Positions 44,275 through 45,857 of a stretch of 45,857 bases of DNA are shown one piece after another. The stretch spans positions 34,472-80,328 of the forward strand of contig MDVR01000026.1 of assembly GCA_001940725.1 (NCBI GenBank), given 5' to 3'. The notes beneath the pieces were generated by a model. That model was given only the letters and a program-made list of their open reading frames with translations, was not told where the DNA came from and ran no database searches. The position numbers and the translations under genes are program-made. Numbering within the stretch: position 1 is the first letter of the stretch; the number at the start of each line of letters is the position of its first letter. Source of the stretch: Candidatus Heimdallarchaeota archaeon LC_2. Its GTDB lineage: Archaea > Asgardarchaeota > Heimdallarchaeia > Heimdallarchaeales > Kariarchaeaceae.

Positions 44275-45857
44275 TTAACCCCCTATTTTGTCTATTGCAA
44301 TTGACGGATCGAAACCTACAATTGGCCTAAATTGAATCAATGATTTATAATAATTATAAATCGATGAAGTCACCATTAAGATTGCAAAAATGAAGATGAA
44401 TATCCTGACAAACAATCCATCAAGACCATCAGTAAATATCTTTGTGAACGAGAAAAATGTTAATACAAAAAAAGCTGTTAGTATAAGAATAGATCCAGCT
44501 GATGTAGCAATACGGTTTGCGACCAGCATCATTGGTCTTTTACGATCATCAAAAGATGCAATGATAATTGAAAATATAGCAATAATTGTAATTAACAACA
44601 TAATTGCTCTACCTATATCATCATTTACACTCAGTAATACACTTTCATCATAGATTTTATTTCTTACCCTTGAAAAAATGTTTGCAATGATAGTTATTTG
44701 TAAAATCATAACTGGGATCAAAAATGCAACTAAAATCATTAGAAAAGCTTGATTTCTTGCATAACTCGGAGATCCTTGAGATTGCAATGCAAGATGGGGA
44801 ATAGGCTTTCTATTTTCTCCACACACATTGCATCTATCCCATAGTGGATTCAGAGTTTGAGAACATTTTTGACATGATAATAAAATTGTATAATTACATT
44901 TGGAATTTACACATTTTCTCGATAAAGAACTCCATGTTGTTCCACATGATGGGCAATACGGATGTTGGAGTTTAGATACAAAATTAATTCGTATTGGTAG
45001 TGCTTTTCCTTCAGTACATGCCTGACAAAAGTTGTCTTTATCCAAAATCAAGTTACAAGTTTGACAAGTCTTTCCAAAGACTTCGAATCGACTTGAAATT
45101 AATAAGATGATGACTACTGGAAGTAAAAGTAAGATAATATGAACTAAATTTATGAAATCACTGTTTTCTTGATTTGAGGATATCCTGATAATAAATGTCG
45201 TCATTATCGAGACAAAAATTATGAAGGGAATTATTTTCATAGTCCAATTCTGCAATTGATCTTTAGTCGGTTTTCGGTAAACACTCCCCAAGATTAACTT
45301 AGGAATTTCTCCTGAGGCATATACTGCTACAGAAAAGAAAACCAAATTCATTAATAATAATGGTATTATTAATCCAGAAGTTAAGTAATCCAAAGGAACA
45401 ACGTCAAATCCAATTGCATTATTTGCGTTTAATGATTGAGTGAACCATAAAATGGCAAAATCTAAATTAACTCCTACAAAAGAATAACTTAGCAATAAAG
45501 TAATTTGTGCTGGCGAAGAAAGATAATTGTAACGGTTACCAGTCGTATGATCTTCAGCTCTAACACGATAAAAACTGGCAGTTACATAAATAGCCATGAA
45601 AATTATAGTAATTATGTAAAAAATTGTTCCTACCAGATCAACCTCATACGTTATTTTGAAGGTTTGATTTAAGTCGTCGGGAATGATTTCTGTTCTGAAA
45701 ACCATATATTTTAGAAACAAGCCCACTATTATTTGAATAAATGAAAGCACAAAACCTGCCATTAGAAAAGTAATTCTATGTTTTTTAATAACCTCAAACA
45801 ATACAGACGCTGATTCTAAATTTTCATCAACTGCCTTTTGCCACTTTTGCTCAAGTA
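44275..45857 (-). CDS. zinc-ribbon multi-TM membrane protein, 5' end beyond the window
   Basis: The frame is open to the window edge. Before the TTG at 45801 it reads LEQKWQKAVDENLESASV without a stop, so the start lies outside and this is a partial gene of at least 527 residues. About six helices (IFYIITIIFMAIYVTASFYR and similar) are followed by a cytoplasmic region with zinc-ribbon pairs: CQTC/CQAC (about 250-270), then CPSCG, CVNSKC, CQKC and CNVCG. Four more helices end the protein. The ribbons suggest protein or nucleic-acid contacts. It leads the MoxR/DUF58 transcript in this window. Confidence 0.68.
   Translation of the reverse strand, partial: LEQKWQKAVDENLESASVLFEVIKKHRITFLMAGFVLSFIQIIVGLFLKYMVFRTEIIPDDLNQTFKITYEVDLVGTIFYIITIIFMAIYVTASFYRVRAEDHTTGNRYNYLSSPAQITLLLSYSFVGVNLDFAILWFTQSLNANNAIGFDVVPLDYLTSGLIIPLLLMNLVFFSVAVYASGEIPKLILGSVYRKPTKDQLQNWTMKIIPFIIFVSIMTTFIIRISSNQENSDFINLVHIILLLLPVVIILLISSRFEVFGKTCQTCNLILDKDNFCQACTEGKALPIRINFVSKLQHPYCPSCGTTWSSLSRKCVNSKCNYTILLSCQKCSQTLNPLWDRCNVCGENRKPIPHLALQSQGSPSYARNQAFLMILVAFLIPVMILQITIIANIFSRVRNKIYDESVLLSVNDDIGRAIMLLITIIAIFSIIIASFDDRKRPMMLVANRIATSAGSILILTAFFVLTFFSFTKIFTDGLDGLFVRIFIFIFAILMVTSSIYNYYKSLIQFRPIVGFDPSIAIDKIGG

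Noticed and set aside
1..45857. CRISPR arrays, insertion sequences and integrase genes
   Set aside because: No regularly spaced repeats, transposase or integrase motifs were seen; the only long repeat is the 373-bp tandem duplication.

Overview
The window is strongly AT-rich and reads as archaeal chromosome. Many genes have TATA-like boxes about 26-35 bases before the start codon and short or absent leaders. Shine-Dalgarno motifs occur mainly inside operons, and GTG/TTG starts are common. Family content (AmmeMemoRadiSam proteins, DUF1786, PRC-barrel, TMEM165/GDT1, many ABC-2 exporters, FixABCX, MoxR/DUF58) together with a longin-like domain beside a MinD/ParA ATPase, a leucine-rich-repeat protein and a B-box-like zinc finger suggests an Asgard archaeon, perhaps of the Heimdallarchaeia. 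That placement is inference; no rRNA or ribosomal protein marker is present.

Layout. 1-4.3 kb: small regulators and hypotheticals, including a secreted ConA-like surface protein broken by a frameshift in an A8 run. 4.29-4.69 kb: a gene-free stretch that looks like a structured RNA gene on the minus strand, with its own TATA box, two GNRA hairpins and a 10-bp stem. 4.8-9.5 kb: a convergent amrS/amrB pair, a VOC protein, DUF4395 and an MTA/SAH-deaminase-type amidohydrolase. 9.6-12.7 kb: a PRC-barrel protein with EF-hand-like repeats, an ETHE1-like beta-lactamase/double-rhodanese protein and an LRR protein. 12.8-16.6 kb: an overlapping MinD-like ATPase/longin-wHTH pair, a GDT1 cation transporter and a UMF1/Atg22-like transporter. 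16.6-21.4 kb: a complete fixABCX set split by a Gfo/Idh/MocA dehydrogenase.

21.5-24.4 kb is an overlapping operon of a secreted alpha/alpha-toroid protein, an ABC ATPase and a permease. 24.5-25.5 kb holds small membrane proteins. 25.9-29.6 kb is a four-gene operon of two ABC ATPase/permease pairs behind a palindrome that overlaps the promoter. 29.7-34.9 kb: an NTF2-like protein, a B-box membrane protein, NADP isocitrate dehydrogenase, another ABC exporter and a crotonase of isomerase type. A perfect 373-bp tandem duplication (34.87-35.61 kb) copies the crotonase tail, the intergenic promoter and the first 63 codons of a 781-residue membrane protein. 37.8 kb to the end is a minus-strand cluster built around MoxR and DUF58, with DUF4350, DUF4129-like, multi-TM and zinc-ribbon membrane proteins; its first gene runs off the window edge.

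The metabolic genes fit together. Isocitrate dehydrogenase supplies NADPH. The crotonase and ETF/FixABCX suit an organism that oxidises acyl-CoA-type substrates or bifurcates electrons between ferredoxin and a quinone. The persulfide-dioxygenase-like protein suggests sulfane-sulfur handling. Much of the rest is envelope and export machinery.
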